Shown here in pieces: positions 1-8,339 of a DNA stretch of 64,000 nt. Source of the stretch: Chryseobacterium sp. ISL-80 (GTDB lineage Bacteria > Bacillota > Bacilli > Bacillales > Cytobacillaceae); contig JAGGQZ010000015.1 of the NCBI GenBank assembly GCA_018613055.1, forward strand, positions 62,001 to 126,000. Direction: 5' to 3'. Numbering within the stretch: the first letter of the stretch is position 1; each line of letters begins with the position of its first letter. A model generated the notes under the pieces. It was not told where the DNA came from. It saw nothing but the letters and a program-made list of their open reading frames with translations, and searched no databases. A program made the position numbers and the translations under genes.

Positions 1-156
1 TATTTTCTAAAACGTAGACAAAAGAAAATAACACATAACGAATTAGCAGTTTATTTAAATTGCAGTCAATCATTAATTTCTAGATATGAAACTGGCAATT
101 GTGGAATGTCCAAAGAAAAGATTCAAAGATATAGAGAATACATAGACAGAAAATAA
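1..156 (+). CDS. XRE-family helix-turn-helix regulator, 3' fragment
   Basis: Frame 1 is open from the first base to a TAA at 154-156 and gives 51 residues. Residues 12-33 read like an XRE/Cro recognition helix pair (HNELAVYLNCSQSLISRYE), with the 'SQSLISRYETG' signature usual in phage and plasmid repressors. The start lies upstream of the window. Its place at the head of an AT-rich phage-like segment suggests a lysogeny or copy-control regulator of that element; this is inference. Confidence 0.75.
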   Translation, partial: YFLKRRQKKITHNELAVYLNCSQSLISRYETGNCGMSKEKIQRYREYIDRK

Positions 157-406
157 TTCAAACAATTAATCAGAAGGTGGAGGTGAAGAAGTGACAAGAG
201 GTTTTACAAAAGATTCGTCATAACCACATCCTTCTTTTAATCATAATTGAGTGTACGTAAACTCAAAATTTATTTATGAGGATTAAAAGGAGGATGTCAA
301 ATACGACTACATTGTCGGGTTTGATGGTTATTGACGACTAACAATTGTTGTCATGAGGGCTTTACCATTTGAAGGATAGTGGGAGAATTTTCTCTTTCAC
401 TGAAGT
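157..406 (+). promoter_or_regulatory. Gene-free leader with large RNA hairpin over a Shine-Dalgarno
   Basis: No convincing gene lies here. Bases 227-242 (CATCCTTCTTTTAATC) are complementary to 281-296 (GATTAAAAGGAGGATG) with one G-U pair, and a second hairpin (248-265, TGAGT...ACTCA) sits in the loop. The right arm contains a perfect AGGAGG, so the ribosome binding site is buried in the stem. A 10-codon frame with its own strong AGGTG site starts at GTG 191 and stops at 221-223, just before the left arm, as a leader peptide would. Translation control of the next gene is inference. Confidence 0.4.
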
Positions 407-1303
407 ATGAAGCAAGAATTGAAAAGCAAATTTGATAGTTTAGATTTTGTAGTTGATCCAAATAAGGATAAATTTGAAAGTTGTCTAGGTGACGATAACG
501 ATTCACTAATTGGAGCTTCCTTGTATTCACATGTTTCAGGAGTGGAGATTGGAGGATTTTACAACTTCAAGAATCTTTACTATTCAGATGATAGGGATTT
601 AGGTAAGAAATTTGTTGGTATTGATATGTCATTGATTCAAGAAGGTTTCCGGTGCTTTGATAATCACGTAAATTTATCCAACGCTGCCGAAATTGGCAAT
701 AGTCAAATGGCAAATATAAATACTTTCAATGGAATTAATCTTAGTACCTATAATCAAAAATATGCTGGCAGTACAGTATTACAAATGTATGCCTACTATA
801 TGGAAGGTAAACAGCCCCCTACAATTGAAGGAGGGCTTATTTTAGCATGTATTGATGTTGCTTTTAAAGGACATTATTCAAATCAATACAAGGCAATACA
901 TAACCAATACCTTGAAGATTTAGGTTTGACTTGGATGATTGACCTATTAGACAAATACTCAATAAATGAAATGTATGACTTCATGAGAAAAATAGGTCTT
1001 GATTCTAAAATTGAGATCAATAAGCAAGGTTATATTGTCAATGAAAGACCGTGGAAAAAGAGTGCAGTTACTGGTAAATGGTTTCGTGATGGGAATTTAC
1101 TTGATATTCCATTCATTGAAAAGAATTTAGGTTTTCCTATTATTATTCCACAAGGTCAATTTAAATTGGCAAGAGAATTACATAGGCAGTCAAAAGAATT
1201 ACATGAAATCAATCTTAATACACTTGATAAGAAAAATATCTTATCACTTGCTTATACATATCGAAATAAAGTTGAACTAACTACATTAGAAAAATTGGCT
1301 TAA
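407..1303 (+). CDS. Hypothetical protein of the phage-like element
   Basis: This is a 298-residue soluble protein that I do not recognise. An in-frame TGA sits at 401-403, so ATG 407 is the first possible start, but no good ribosome binding site precedes it. A later start is possible. Residues around 70-90 (GKKFVGIDMSL...CFDNHVN) contain a conserved-looking Asp/His cluster that could bind metal, but this is weak. No signal peptide or membrane segment is seen. It lies between a regulator fragment and a replication-like gene and is followed directly by a terminator, so it forms its own unit. Confidence 0.6.
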   Translation: MKQELKSKFDSLDFVVDPNKDKFESCLGDDNDSLIGASLYSHVSGVEIGGFYNFKNLYYSDDRDLGKKFVGIDMSLIQEGFRCFDNHVNLSNAAEIGNSQMANINTFNGINLSTYNQKYAGSTVLQMYAYYMEGKQPPTIEGGLILACIDVAFKGHYSNQYKAIHNQYLEDLGLTWMIDLLDKYSINEMYDFMRKIGLDSKIEINKQGYIVNERPWKKSAVTGKWFRDGNLLDIPFIEKNLGFPIIIPQGQFKLARELHRQSKELHEINLNTLDKKNILSLAYTYRNKVELTTLEKLA

Positions 1304-1340
1304 AGAGGAGCAAAAAAATGTTCCTCTTTTTTCTTTTTTT
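1302..1340 (+). terminator. Rho-independent terminator
   Basis: AAAGAGGA and TCCTCTTT form an 8-bp stem across a 12-base A-rich loop, followed by a T-rich tract. It overlaps the stop codon of the preceding gene. Confidence 0.75.
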
Positions 1341-1391
1341 CGTTGACGGAACTATCACAACTTCATATATTTCCCAAGGGAGGATAAAATC

Positions 1392-1556
1392 ATGAAATAT
1401 TTTTTCTGCTACAACAAATCAGTATCAGATTTTCTGCAGAATAAGGGGATTAAATTTATCACAGTTGCACAGGATTTGAAAACAAAAAAAGTTTTCTCCT
1501 TATATCCAATAGATGAAACGTTGCAAAAGGCACTAGACGAATACAAAGCAAGATAA
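1392..1556 (+). CDS. Small phage protein, DUF5659-like
   Basis: A 54-residue frame begins at ATG 1392, eight bases behind GGGAGGA (1378-1384). The sequence (FCYNKSVSDFLQNKGIK... then ALDEYKAR at the end) resembles the short DUF5659 proteins of Firmicute phages, which pair a 'sub-domain-skip, fixed name' N-terminus with a C-terminal helix. No function is known for that family. It lies 42 bases before the replication-like gene and is probably cotranscribed with it. The family match is from memory and moderate. Confidence 0.6.
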   Translation: MKYFFCYNKSVSDFLQNKGIKFITVAQDLKTKKVFSLYPIDETLQKALDEYKAR

Positions 1557-1598
1557 GAAACTCTATAAAAATTCTAATAAAAATTCGGAGGTAACAAT

Positions 1599-2576
1599 AT
1601 GAAATACGAAGAAATTGAAAGAACTGTTGCATTTTACGAGAAAGAAATCATTCACATGCCAAATGAGTTGTTTGACGAATTAAGGTCAAATATTAATAAT
1701 TCTCAACAACTGGCATTTGCCTATTCTTATCTATATTTAACAACTTACTTATACAGACATTGCAAATACTACAATGTTGGAGGGTTAGATAATGATAAGA
1801 TTAAAGAAATTTTGGGTTACAGTAGCAATACAAGGAGTATCAATCCATTAATTAAAAAGGGTGGATTACTAGATCAATTGCAAATGACTTCAACTGTAAA
1901 GGATTTTCCTTTAAGTTGGACTTATGATTCACTTACAAAAAATTTAGAGTTTATGATGTTTAGTGAATTAGATGGAGAAGATGATGAAGAAACTATCCAA
2001 AATGTCAAAAAAAGTTTAGGAAGAAAATACTCTATTAAATTACCTGTAAGAGCATTTTACCGCTATCCACATATTGAAGAATGTAAAGAAGCATATGAGG
2101 ATGGGGATGAAGATGGTACATTCTTTGAGGTAGAGAATACTCATCAGATTCCTTTTGAAGTATTTATGTTCTGCATGGCTAATGACAAGATTGGAACAAT
2201 TGGATTCTATATTTACAGCTACATAAAGATGATGAACAATTTTTACAAGGGCGGTTATGATTGCCCAGTTGAGAAACTAGCAAAAGAAACAGGAATTGCT
2301 ACAAGGACATTAACAAATTATTTAGATGAATTGAAAAAATATAATATGATTCAATGTCTAGTTAATCAGAAACACTTTGTTCTTGGACTACCTGATGAAG
2401 AAAGAAAAGCAAATACATACATAGTTAATGAATTTGATTCATTTAGTGACATACCACAAGCATATGAAAAAATTAAAATAAAAACTAGAGCAGAATATTA
2501 CGCTGAACAACGAGAGAAATATAAACATCTATGGGGAAAAGAATGTGATATTCCATTAGAGGATTTACCATATTAA
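1599..2576 (+). CDS. Replication-initiator-like winged-helix protein
   Basis: This 325-residue protein has a strong CGGAGG site before ATG 1599. Two helix-turn-helix-like stretches are visible. One is at about residues 60-85 (LDNDKIKEILGYSSNTRSINPLIKKGGLL), and a second at about 225-255 includes CPVEKLAKETGIATRT followed by YLDELKKYNMI. This layout fits phage or plasmid replication initiators and replisome organisers of Firmicutes. An acidic linker (residues ~125-135) separates the two halves. The inverted repeat directly downstream would suit an origin. The function is inference; a plain DNA-binding regulator is the alternative. Confidence 0.6.
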   Translation: MKYEEIERTVAFYEKEIIHMPNELFDELRSNINNSQQLAFAYSYLYLTTYLYRHCKYYNVGGLDNDKIKEILGYSSNTRSINPLIKKGGLLDQLQMTSTVKDFPLSWTYDSLTKNLEFMMFSELDGEDDEETIQNVKKSLGRKYSIKLPVRAFYRYPHIEECKEAYEDGDEDGTFFEVENTHQIPFEVFMFCMANDKIGTIGFYIYSYIKMMNNFYKGGYDCPVEKLAKETGIATRTLTNYLDELKKYNMIQCLVNQKHFVLGLPDEERKANTYIVNEFDSFSDIPQAYEKIKIKTRAEYYAEQREKYKHLWGKECDIPLEDLPY

Positions 2577-2834
2577 TATCAAATTTTGAATATGTGCTTT
2601 ATTGCTATATATATAATATAGGCGAAAATTGCCTATGAGATATATTTGAAATTGATACTTAGAATTAATTTCAACTTAAATTTATTATTAATAATTTTCA
2701 AATTTAAATTCAAAGTTAATCAATCCTTATATTCTAATTATAGCAAATAAGCACATATTCGATTTTCTATTTGGAAGGTGATTTTCATCTTCCTTTTTGT
2801 ATTCAAAAATTTAATCAAACCGGAGGAATCTATT
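2577..2834. repeat. AT-rich intergenic region with 22-bp inverted repeat (possible origin)
   Basis: Bases 2588-2609 and 2739-2760 are inverted copies of one 22-base sequence with two mismatches. They enclose about 130 bp of almost pure A/T. Inside lie a perfect hairpin (ATAGGC-7-GCCTAT, about 2619-2637) and several shorter palindromes such as TTGAAATT...AATTTCAA. The region follows a replication-like gene. An origin or a protein-binding cruciform is plausible but not shown. Confidence 0.5.
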
Positions 2835-3086
2835 ATGAAATTATTCGCTAACTTATTCAAAACTAAGAATCAAAAAGTTAAAGAAGCATGTCAGGATATT
2901 CATGTAATTATCGAGGGTTCACAAAGTCATATTGCAGATATGCAGGAGAATATTCAGTCATTGCAAGATGGAGTTAAAGCAATGCAAATCAATGTTGAAG
3001 AATATCTGCGACTGTGTGAAGAAAATATAAAAATTTATGATGAAATGTTATCTTACCTTCATGAAAAAGATGGTGTAAGTGAATGA
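2835..3086 (+). CDS. Small coiled-coil phage protein
   Basis: The open frame extends upstream to GTG 2778, but the CGGAGGA site at 2821-2827 points to ATG 2835, giving 83 residues. Residues 25-75 (QDIHVIIEGSQSHIADMQENI and onward) are heptad-rich and probably form a helical coiled coil. The last codons overlap the start of the terminase small subunit gene by 4 bases (ATGA), so the two are translationally coupled. A packaging accessory role is suggested only by context. Confidence 0.65.
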   Translation: MKLFANLFKTKNQKVKEACQDIHVIIEGSQSHIADMQENIQSLQDGVKAMQINVEEYLRLCEENIKIYDEMLSYLHEKDGVSE

Positions 3087-3478
3087 ATATCTATGAAGCA
3101 TTAAAGCAAACCGAGAATAAAAAGAGAATGTATTTTGAATGGAAGCATGATATTCGATTTGTTCAAGGTGTACCCAAGAAATCAGAAGAAGATTTTCTGA
3201 AAACTGTTGGATTAAAAACTCTTAATGGTTTTATCAAGTGGGAAAAGAGCCAAGAGTATAAGAATTTAGTTTTACTATTGCTGGATAGTAAAGTAGCAAA
3301 TGATTATGACATAATCTATAAAAATATAGTTGATAAAGCAAAAGACGGTGACGAAAAATTTATCCGTCTATTTTTGTCCATTCAGAAGGATATACAATCA
3401 AACGCTAAATTGGCAGCGAAAACTTTTAAGGCGGTTGAAGAAGATTTAGAAGAAGATGACGAATTAGATTTGAGTTAA
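3083..3478 (+). CDS. Terminase small subunit-like protein (phBC6A51 HTH type)
   Basis: The product has 131 residues. It begins with a helical region containing the 'W.....F' pattern (MYFEWKHDIRFVQGVPKKSEEDF) and a helix-turn-helix (DFLKTVGLKTLNGFIKWEKS, ~46-65), then an acidic tail (EEDLEEDDELD). This matches small DNA-recognising terminase subunits of the phBC6A51 family. Small subunits bind the packaging site and hand DNA to the large subunit, whose gene follows 51 bp downstream. Family placement is from memory. Confidence 0.7.
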   Translation: MNIYEALKQTENKKRMYFEWKHDIRFVQGVPKKSEEDFLKTVGLKTLNGFIKWEKSQEYKNLVLLLLDSKVANDYDIIYKNIVDKAKDGDEKFIRLFLSIQKDIQSNAKLAAKTFKAVEEDLEEDDELDLS

Positions 3479-3529
3479 GGGGTGTACCAACTTGGGCACT
3501 CCTTTTCTATGGGAATTGGAGGTGAGTAG

Positions 3530-5134
3530 ATGGCAGTTAAATCGAAGCAAAGTAAAGCATTGCAAAAGGTAATGTCTGATTTTCGACTATTTAGTAAGAA
3601 TTTCATTAAGATAATTGATAATAACGGTGAAAGTGTACCTTTTATATTGAATCCTGAACAGGAACAGTTTACTGATGAAATGGTTAAATTTAATATCATT
3701 TTGAAGGGGAGACAGATTGGTTTTACTACATGGAGTTTGGCTTATATGTTGTATTCCGCATGTACTAAACCTGATACTTCCTATCTGATGATGACACACC
3801 ACAACAAGGTAACACAGTCATTATTAAGGCGAATAAATAAAATGTATAACTCCCTTCCTCATGACAAGTATCCTAATTTGTTTCCTAAAAAAATTATCAG
3901 TAACCGAGATGAAATTTACTTTGAAAATGGATCAAGGGTACAGATGGCAACAGCAGGTGGAGAGGATTCTATTTCAGGGAATACATTTGAATTAATCCAT
4001 TTATCTGAAATGGCAAAGTATCCTAATGAAGCCCAGGAGGAAATCATAGCAACTTCAATTCCTGCATTGGCTAAGAATCCGAACAGTAAGATTATCATTG
4101 AAAGTACCGCAATGGGATTTAATACATATCAAGAGATGTTCATGAAAGCATTTAGAGGTAAGGAAAGTGTATGGAAAGCGTTCTTTTTCTCATGGCTTGC
4201 AGAAGCGTATAGTAAGCAATTTAAGCATAGTTTCAACGAAGCAGAGGAATGGTTCAGGTTATATAATAAAGGTGCGAGAATGTCTTATAATCACTTAGAG
4301 CGGGATGAAAAAGAGTTACATGAGAAGTATAATGCCACATTCAGACAGTTGATGTTTAGGCGGTATTACATAGAAACAAACTCTTTGGAAAAGTTTCAGC
4401 GTGAATTTCCTACAACTCCCGATGAAGCATTCCAGACCTCCAATGTGGCTGTATTTGATACAAAGAAGATAATTGAACGGTTACAGAATGTCATTGATCC
4501 ACTTTCTTATTCTGATGTAGAGGAAACTTTACCTGAATCATTAAAACCATACATAAACAAGAATCTATTCATTTTCCATTTGCCAAAGAGAGGAATAAAA
4601 CACTATGCAGGTGTTGACGTTGCTTCTGGTACTGGTGGACATAACGATAATAGTACAATGGCTGTATTTAATTCAGACGGTCAGCAAATGGCTTCACTAT
4701 ATGCAAATGATATTCCTGTCTATAAATTCGCAGAGATTGTGAATGATGTAGGCAGGTTTTTTAATTATGCCTTTATTGCTGTGGAGAGGAATAGTTACGG
4801 TTTGCCATTGTTGGAGAAGTTAAGGAAAGAATACGGTTATATGAATCTGTTGAAACAGAAAGTTTTCGATCAAAAGGGAAAGAAAAAATTGCAACTTGGC
4901 TATATGACAACCAATACCACAAAGCCAATACTCATTAATGATATGAAAGAGAATTTTGAGTTAGGTCTTATTAATATCGAATGTGTAGACACTTTGGAAG
5001 AAATGAAGATTTATCAAGATAATAATGGGAAGATGGGCAACAAGAAAGGTAATAACCTACATGATGACTTAGTTATTGCGGTTGCAATGGCTTGTCAGGC
5101 AATGAAACAAAGTAAATATTATGTAGATATTTAG
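3530..5134 (+). CDS. Phage terminase large subunit
   Basis: This 534-residue protein is the ATP-driven DNA packaging motor and nuclease. The ATPase domain shows an unusual Walker A (GRQIGFTT, residues 60-67), a Walker B-like IHLSEMAK (~155) and a coupling motif IIESTAMG (~185-192). The C-terminal RNase H-like nuclease domain begins with GVDVASGTGGHND (~360) and continues to VERNSYG and LHDDLVIAVAMA near the end, which supply the expected acidic residues. Length and domain order are complete, so the protein looks intact although the element is not. The ATG follows GGAGGTGAG. Confidence 0.93.
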   Translation: MAVKSKQSKALQKVMSDFRLFSKNFIKIIDNNGESVPFILNPEQEQFTDEMVKFNIILKGRQIGFTTWSLAYMLYSACTKPDTSYLMMTHHNKVTQSLLRRINKMYNSLPHDKYPNLFPKKIISNRDEIYFENGSRVQMATAGGEDSISGNTFELIHLSEMAKYPNEAQEEIIATSIPALAKNPNSKIIIESTAMGFNTYQEMFMKAFRGKESVWKAFFFSWLAEAYSKQFKHSFNEAEEWFRLYNKGARMSYNHLERDEKELHEKYNATFRQLMFRRYYIETNSLEKFQREFPTTPDEAFQTSNVAVFDTKKIIERLQNVIDPLSYSDVEETLPESLKPYINKNLFIFHLPKRGIKHYAGVDVASGTGGHNDNSTMAVFNSDGQQMASLYANDIPVYKFAEIVNDVGRFFNYAFIAVERNSYGLPLLEKLRKEYGYMNLLKQKVFDQKGKKKLQLGYMTTNTTKPILINDMKENFELGLINIECVDTLEEMKIYQDNNGKMGNKKGNNLHDDLVIAVAMACQAMKQSKYYVDI

Positions 5135-5190
5135 GGGTTTGGTGCATCATGTACTAGACCTCTTTTATTTTATTTGAAGGGGTTGAGAGA

Positions 5191-6516
5191 ATGAATATAC
5201 TACAAAAGTACATTCGTGAAAAATATGATGGTGCTTCTGATTGGTTTGTTGAAGTAGTAGGTGAAGTTTATCATCAGCAACGTGTCATGGAGATTATGAA
5301 TAAAAAGGAATATTTGAACGGTAATCATAAGATATTGCAAAGAGCCAGTTATAAATATAATGGCAAAGAGTTTACTCCAAGAAAGATTGTCTTACAGTAT
5401 GCTAAAACTCTATTAAATTTCCAAAAGGCATATCTTCTGCAGAATCCTATCACTTTAACAGGTAATGAAAAGGCGGTAAAGGAATATCAAAAGGTGAATC
5501 GTAAGGGGAAATATGACCGTCTTAATCTAAAGGTACTGGATAAGGTTCTGAAATATGGACAGGTGGCTGAATATGTTTATTTAGATAAGAATGTCATTAA
5601 ATCTAAGTTGATTGATTCTAGTGAAGGTTATCCAGTATATGACCATGAGAACAATCTAATTGCCTTTGTTCAAGCGTATGTGAATGACGCTATTACTTAT
5701 TACATTGTCTATGAGGAAGAAACAGTTAGTACATATAGTAATGCAGGTGGTGAGGGAGTTAATCTTATTGAAAGGTATGCTAATCTAAGCGGATTGCCTA
5801 TTGTCTATCATAATGAGAATGAGTTATCAGAGTTAGAAGGTAGAAGTGAATTAGATGATTGGGTACAGATACTTGATAGCATGGAGGACTTAATCAGTAA
5901 GTATACTGATAGTTTCTATAAGTTTATTGATCCAATCTTTATAACACAAGGGCAGACATTGAAAGGTGAAGCATTACCAAGTGAAGTAGTAGGTAAAGGT
6001 ATTAACCTAGATGATGGAGCAGACGCAAAGTTTGTATCTAATCAATTGGATTATCAATCATTTGGAACGATTTATAAAACCTTGCTGCAATCTTTATTAG
6101 ATGTGTCACAAACTCCTGCTGTAAGTTTGAATAAGACGGATATTAGCAACTTGTCAGAGGTTAGTATCAAGTTATTGTTCCAATTGGCAAACATTAAAGC
6201 AGGAATGAATGAACAGTTTATGCGTGAGGGATTGGAACAGAGGAATGAGAAGGTAAGGAAGTTATTAGAATACAGAGGGATCAAGTTTTCAGATGATGAA
6301 TTTGAAAGTTTAGATATGGTGTTCCAGTATGCAACTCCAAGCAATGACAAAGAGATTATTGAGAATCTTAAAGAGTTGAGGGAAATGGGAGCCATAAGTT
6401 TAGAAAGTATTTTAGGTCATAGTCCTTATACAACTGATGTTCAAATGGAACTAGGTAAGATTGTGAGTGAGGGGAATGTTAAGGATAATAGTAAGGAGAA
6501 GGATGAGGAAGATTAA
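5191..6516 (+). CDS. Phage portal protein, SPP1 gp6-like
   Basis: The portal forms the dodecameric ring at the capsid vertex through which DNA enters. The 441 residues show the family's typical features: an N-terminal helical region, ILQRASYKYNGK, LYYA-type substrate turns (YAKTLLNFQKAYLLQNP, ~68-84), a YVYLDKN beta segment and a long helical stem (~280-340, TDISNLSEVSIKLLFQLANI). The acidic Lys/Asp/Glu tail is usual. It directly follows terL (56 bp), as in SPP1-like packaging modules. The next expected genes (protease, scaffold, capsid) are absent. Confidence 0.9.
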   Translation: MNILQKYIREKYDGASDWFVEVVGEVYHQQRVMEIMNKKEYLNGNHKILQRASYKYNGKEFTPRKIVLQYAKTLLNFQKAYLLQNPITLTGNEKAVKEYQKVNRKGKYDRLNLKVLDKVLKYGQVAEYVYLDKNVIKSKLIDSSEGYPVYDHENNLIAFVQAYVNDAITYYIVYEEETVSTYSNAGGEGVNLIERYANLSGLPIVYHNENELSELEGRSELDDWVQILDSMEDLISKYTDSFYKFIDPIFITQGQTLKGEALPSEVVGKGINLDDGADAKFVSNQLDYQSFGTIYKTLLQSLLDVSQTPAVSLNKTDISNLSEVSIKLLFQLANIKAGMNEQFMREGLEQRNEKVRKLLEYRGIKFSDDEFESLDMVFQYATPSNDKEIIENLKELREMGAISLESILGHSPYTTDVQMELGKIVSEGNVKDNSKEKDEED

Positions 6517-7064
6517 GGGGATTAATTCTTAGTTAAGTAGTAGGGATTAGATAATAACAAATATAAGCGTGGCAAGTGTTTGTAATATAGGGTAATATAT
6601 CACCTGTCACGCACATGTTATTATATATCTGCTTGACTAATAGGCAGTATTATGGGTAAAATTATTGTAAACTAGATGAATTTTTAAAAACCTAACTGAA
6701 TCCAGTAGTATCAAGTGTTCATGGCAGGTATAGGATTACTTCCTAGAACATGTATTATGTAAACTAGGGCATAACAGATATTATCCCCCCACTATTTTAG
6801 GGTATTTTAGAGGGTATTTGAGCCATATTCGATACCCCTAACTGGAAAATATTGCCCCTAGCATATCATTTTACACACCCAAGAAAAAATATTGAAATTT
6901 ACAGCAAATTAACCGTTTTAATCTTTACCCTTACAATCGTATTACCTTACCAATCAAACGTTAATATCGAATAAATAAACAGTAATAAATCAATTCTAGC
7001 ATGGTTCTAAACCGTGCTTTTTATTTTGTCGAACGAATTGTATAGAATTGTTAAAAAATTAGAT
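6517..7064. other. Gene-free AT-rich stretch where capsid genes are expected
   Basis: No frame longer than about 15 codons with a ribosome binding site was found on either strand. The region holds an imperfect hairpin (GCGTGGCA near 6567-6574 with TGTCACGC 6605-6612), several GGGTAT/ATACCC half-palindromes around 6800-6840, and a terminator near its end. It occupies the position of the head-maturation and capsid genes and may be a deletion junction. Confidence 0.6.
6998..7029 (+). terminator. Rho-independent terminator
   Basis: AGCATGGTT pairs with AACCGTGCT (one G-U) across a 3-base loop and is followed by TTTTATTTT. It ends transcription before the next single gene. Confidence 0.75.
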
Positions 7065-7116
7065 ATACACCTTCCTAATTAATGGTAAAGTTTAACTATA
7101 AACTAGGGAGGTGTAT
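7065..7116 (+). promoter_or_regulatory. Shine-Dalgarno-sequestering hairpin
   Basis: Bases 7065-7080 (ATACACCTTCCTAATT) pair with 7101-7116 (AACTAGGGAGGTGTAT) over 16 positions with one G-U and one mismatch. The right arm contains the GGGAGGTG ribosome binding site of the TTG start at 7121. In the mRNA the site is therefore closed unless the hairpin melts or is opened by a trans factor. A similar but shorter pairing occurs before the next gene (7993-7999 with 8022-8028). Confidence 0.65.
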
Positions 7117-7120
7117 TATT

Positions 7121-7984
7121 TTGGATTCAGCAAAAAAGAAATTTATCATTTTTATTTCTGTTCCTATTGCGTTAATCTTGGCGGCATGGATTTATGATTC
7201 ATTAGTTAGTCCCAATCTTTTTGATGATGAGTTAGTTTTACAGTTGGATGAAAAGTTAAAATCAGATAAAGATTTAAGCAAATATTTTAGTAACTTTTCT
7301 TTGAGTAAACAAGATGATCCTCCAACAACCTACAAAGAATATAAGGTTTACTCCTATGATGTTTTGACAAATGGAAATGAGAAGTTTATGAAATTGTCCG
7401 ATAAACAAAAACGGAATGAATTAGGGAAAGTAGCCGAAGCAATTAAAACTATTACCGAAGATTCTTTGATTAAATGCGGTGAAGAAACATTTTGTAGCAT
7501 ATCGGAAATTTTGGTATTTGATTTGAATGGTAAAACTGGAGAATCTGATTCATTTTCCATTACTTATGACTATTATAAATCACCAACCGAATATGAAATG
7601 GAAGTTTCATATTATGATGAGAACAGTAAATTTCAAACAAGAACAGTGAGTGCAAATGAATCAAATGTATTGTCTACCTATAAGGAGAACAACAAGCAAC
7701 CTGATTTAGAGATTGTGGAAAAGTCAGGCAATATTGATGGTAAATATATTTATGTTACTGGTGCATTAAAAAATAATAGTGATAAAACTTATTCATTTAT
7801 TGAGGTTAAGGTTACATATATGGATGATAACGGAAAAATCCTTGACACTGATACAACTTATGTAAATAGTAGTGACGCTCTTTTACCAAATGAACGTAAA
7901 AGTTTTAAACTAATGACTGAAATGATTGGCGGAGTTTATTCAAAATATAGAATTGAAGTTTATGATTATAATGTAGGGTATTAA
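7121..7984 (+). CDS. Membrane-anchored protein, putative C-terminal FxLYD-like domain
   Basis: The frame is open from ATG 7082, but GGGAGGTG at 7106-7113 places the start at TTG 7121 (287 residues). Residues 6-27 form one membrane segment (FIIFISVPIALILAAWIYD), so the bulk is outside the cell. The last ~90 residues (KSGNIDGKYIYVTGALKNNS...YSFIEVKVTYMDDNGKIL) match the beta-sandwich FxLYD/DUF3426 type found in Bacillus surface proteins. It is not a virion protein type, so it is probably a cargo or lysogenic-conversion gene inserted where head genes should be. The function is unknown. Confidence 0.7.
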   Translation: MDSAKKKFIIFISVPIALILAAWIYDSLVSPNLFDDELVLQLDEKLKSDKDLSKYFSNFSLSKQDDPPTTYKEYKVYSYDVLTNGNEKFMKLSDKQKRNELGKVAEAIKTITEDSLIKCGEETFCSISEILVFDLNGKTGESDSFSITYDYYKSPTEYEMEVSYYDENSKFQTRTVSANESNVLSTYKENNKQPDLEIVEKSGNIDGKYIYVTGALKNNSDKTYSFIEVKVTYMDDNGKILDTDTTYVNSSDALLPNERKSFKLMTEMIGGVYSKYRIEVYDYNVGY

Positions 7985-8035
7985 AGGAAATTCCTTCCTA
8001 ATGTCGAATTAAGTAGATAGAAGGGAGGTGTGAAA

Positions 8036-8278
8036 ATGAGTGATGAAGTAAAAGTATTATTAACAATAGAAGATAATGATGATTGGATTCAAGAAACAAA
8101 GAATATACCCCATCATGAGGTATTGTTAATGCTTCAATCAGATGAAGTTTTTTTCCCTGATTACTTTGATATTAAAGAAGAGAAATATAAACCATACGTA
8201 ATAAAAGAGTCAAAGTTTTATTTTAGTAAACACCAAGAAGAAAAAGAGTTCCAGATTGAATTTATATACAAAAAGTAA
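8036..8278 (+). CDS. Hypothetical small protein
   Basis: ATG 8036 is chosen over GTG 8030 because GGGAGG (8023-8028) is spaced correctly only for the ATG. The 80-residue acidic protein (VLLTIEDNDDWIQETKNIP...) has no membrane segment or recognised motif. Its ribosome binding site can pair with CCTTCCT 30 bases upstream. It lies between the anchored protein and connector genes and ends at a strong terminator. Confidence 0.55.
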   Translation: MSDEVKVLLTIEDNDDWIQETKNIPHHEVLLMLQSDEVFFPDYFDIKEEKYKPYVIKESKFYFSKHQEEKEFQIEFIYKK

Positions 8279-8285
8279 TTTGTTT

Positions 8286-8313
8286 ACACTCTCATTCAAT
8301 TGAGGGTGTTTTT
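8286..8313 (+). terminator. Rho-independent terminator
   Basis: ACACTCTCA and TGAGGGTGT pair across a short loop, followed by TTTTT. It separates the preceding small gene from the connector genes. Confidence 0.75.
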
Positions 8314-8339
8314 ATATTGTACAGAAAGGAATTGATAAA

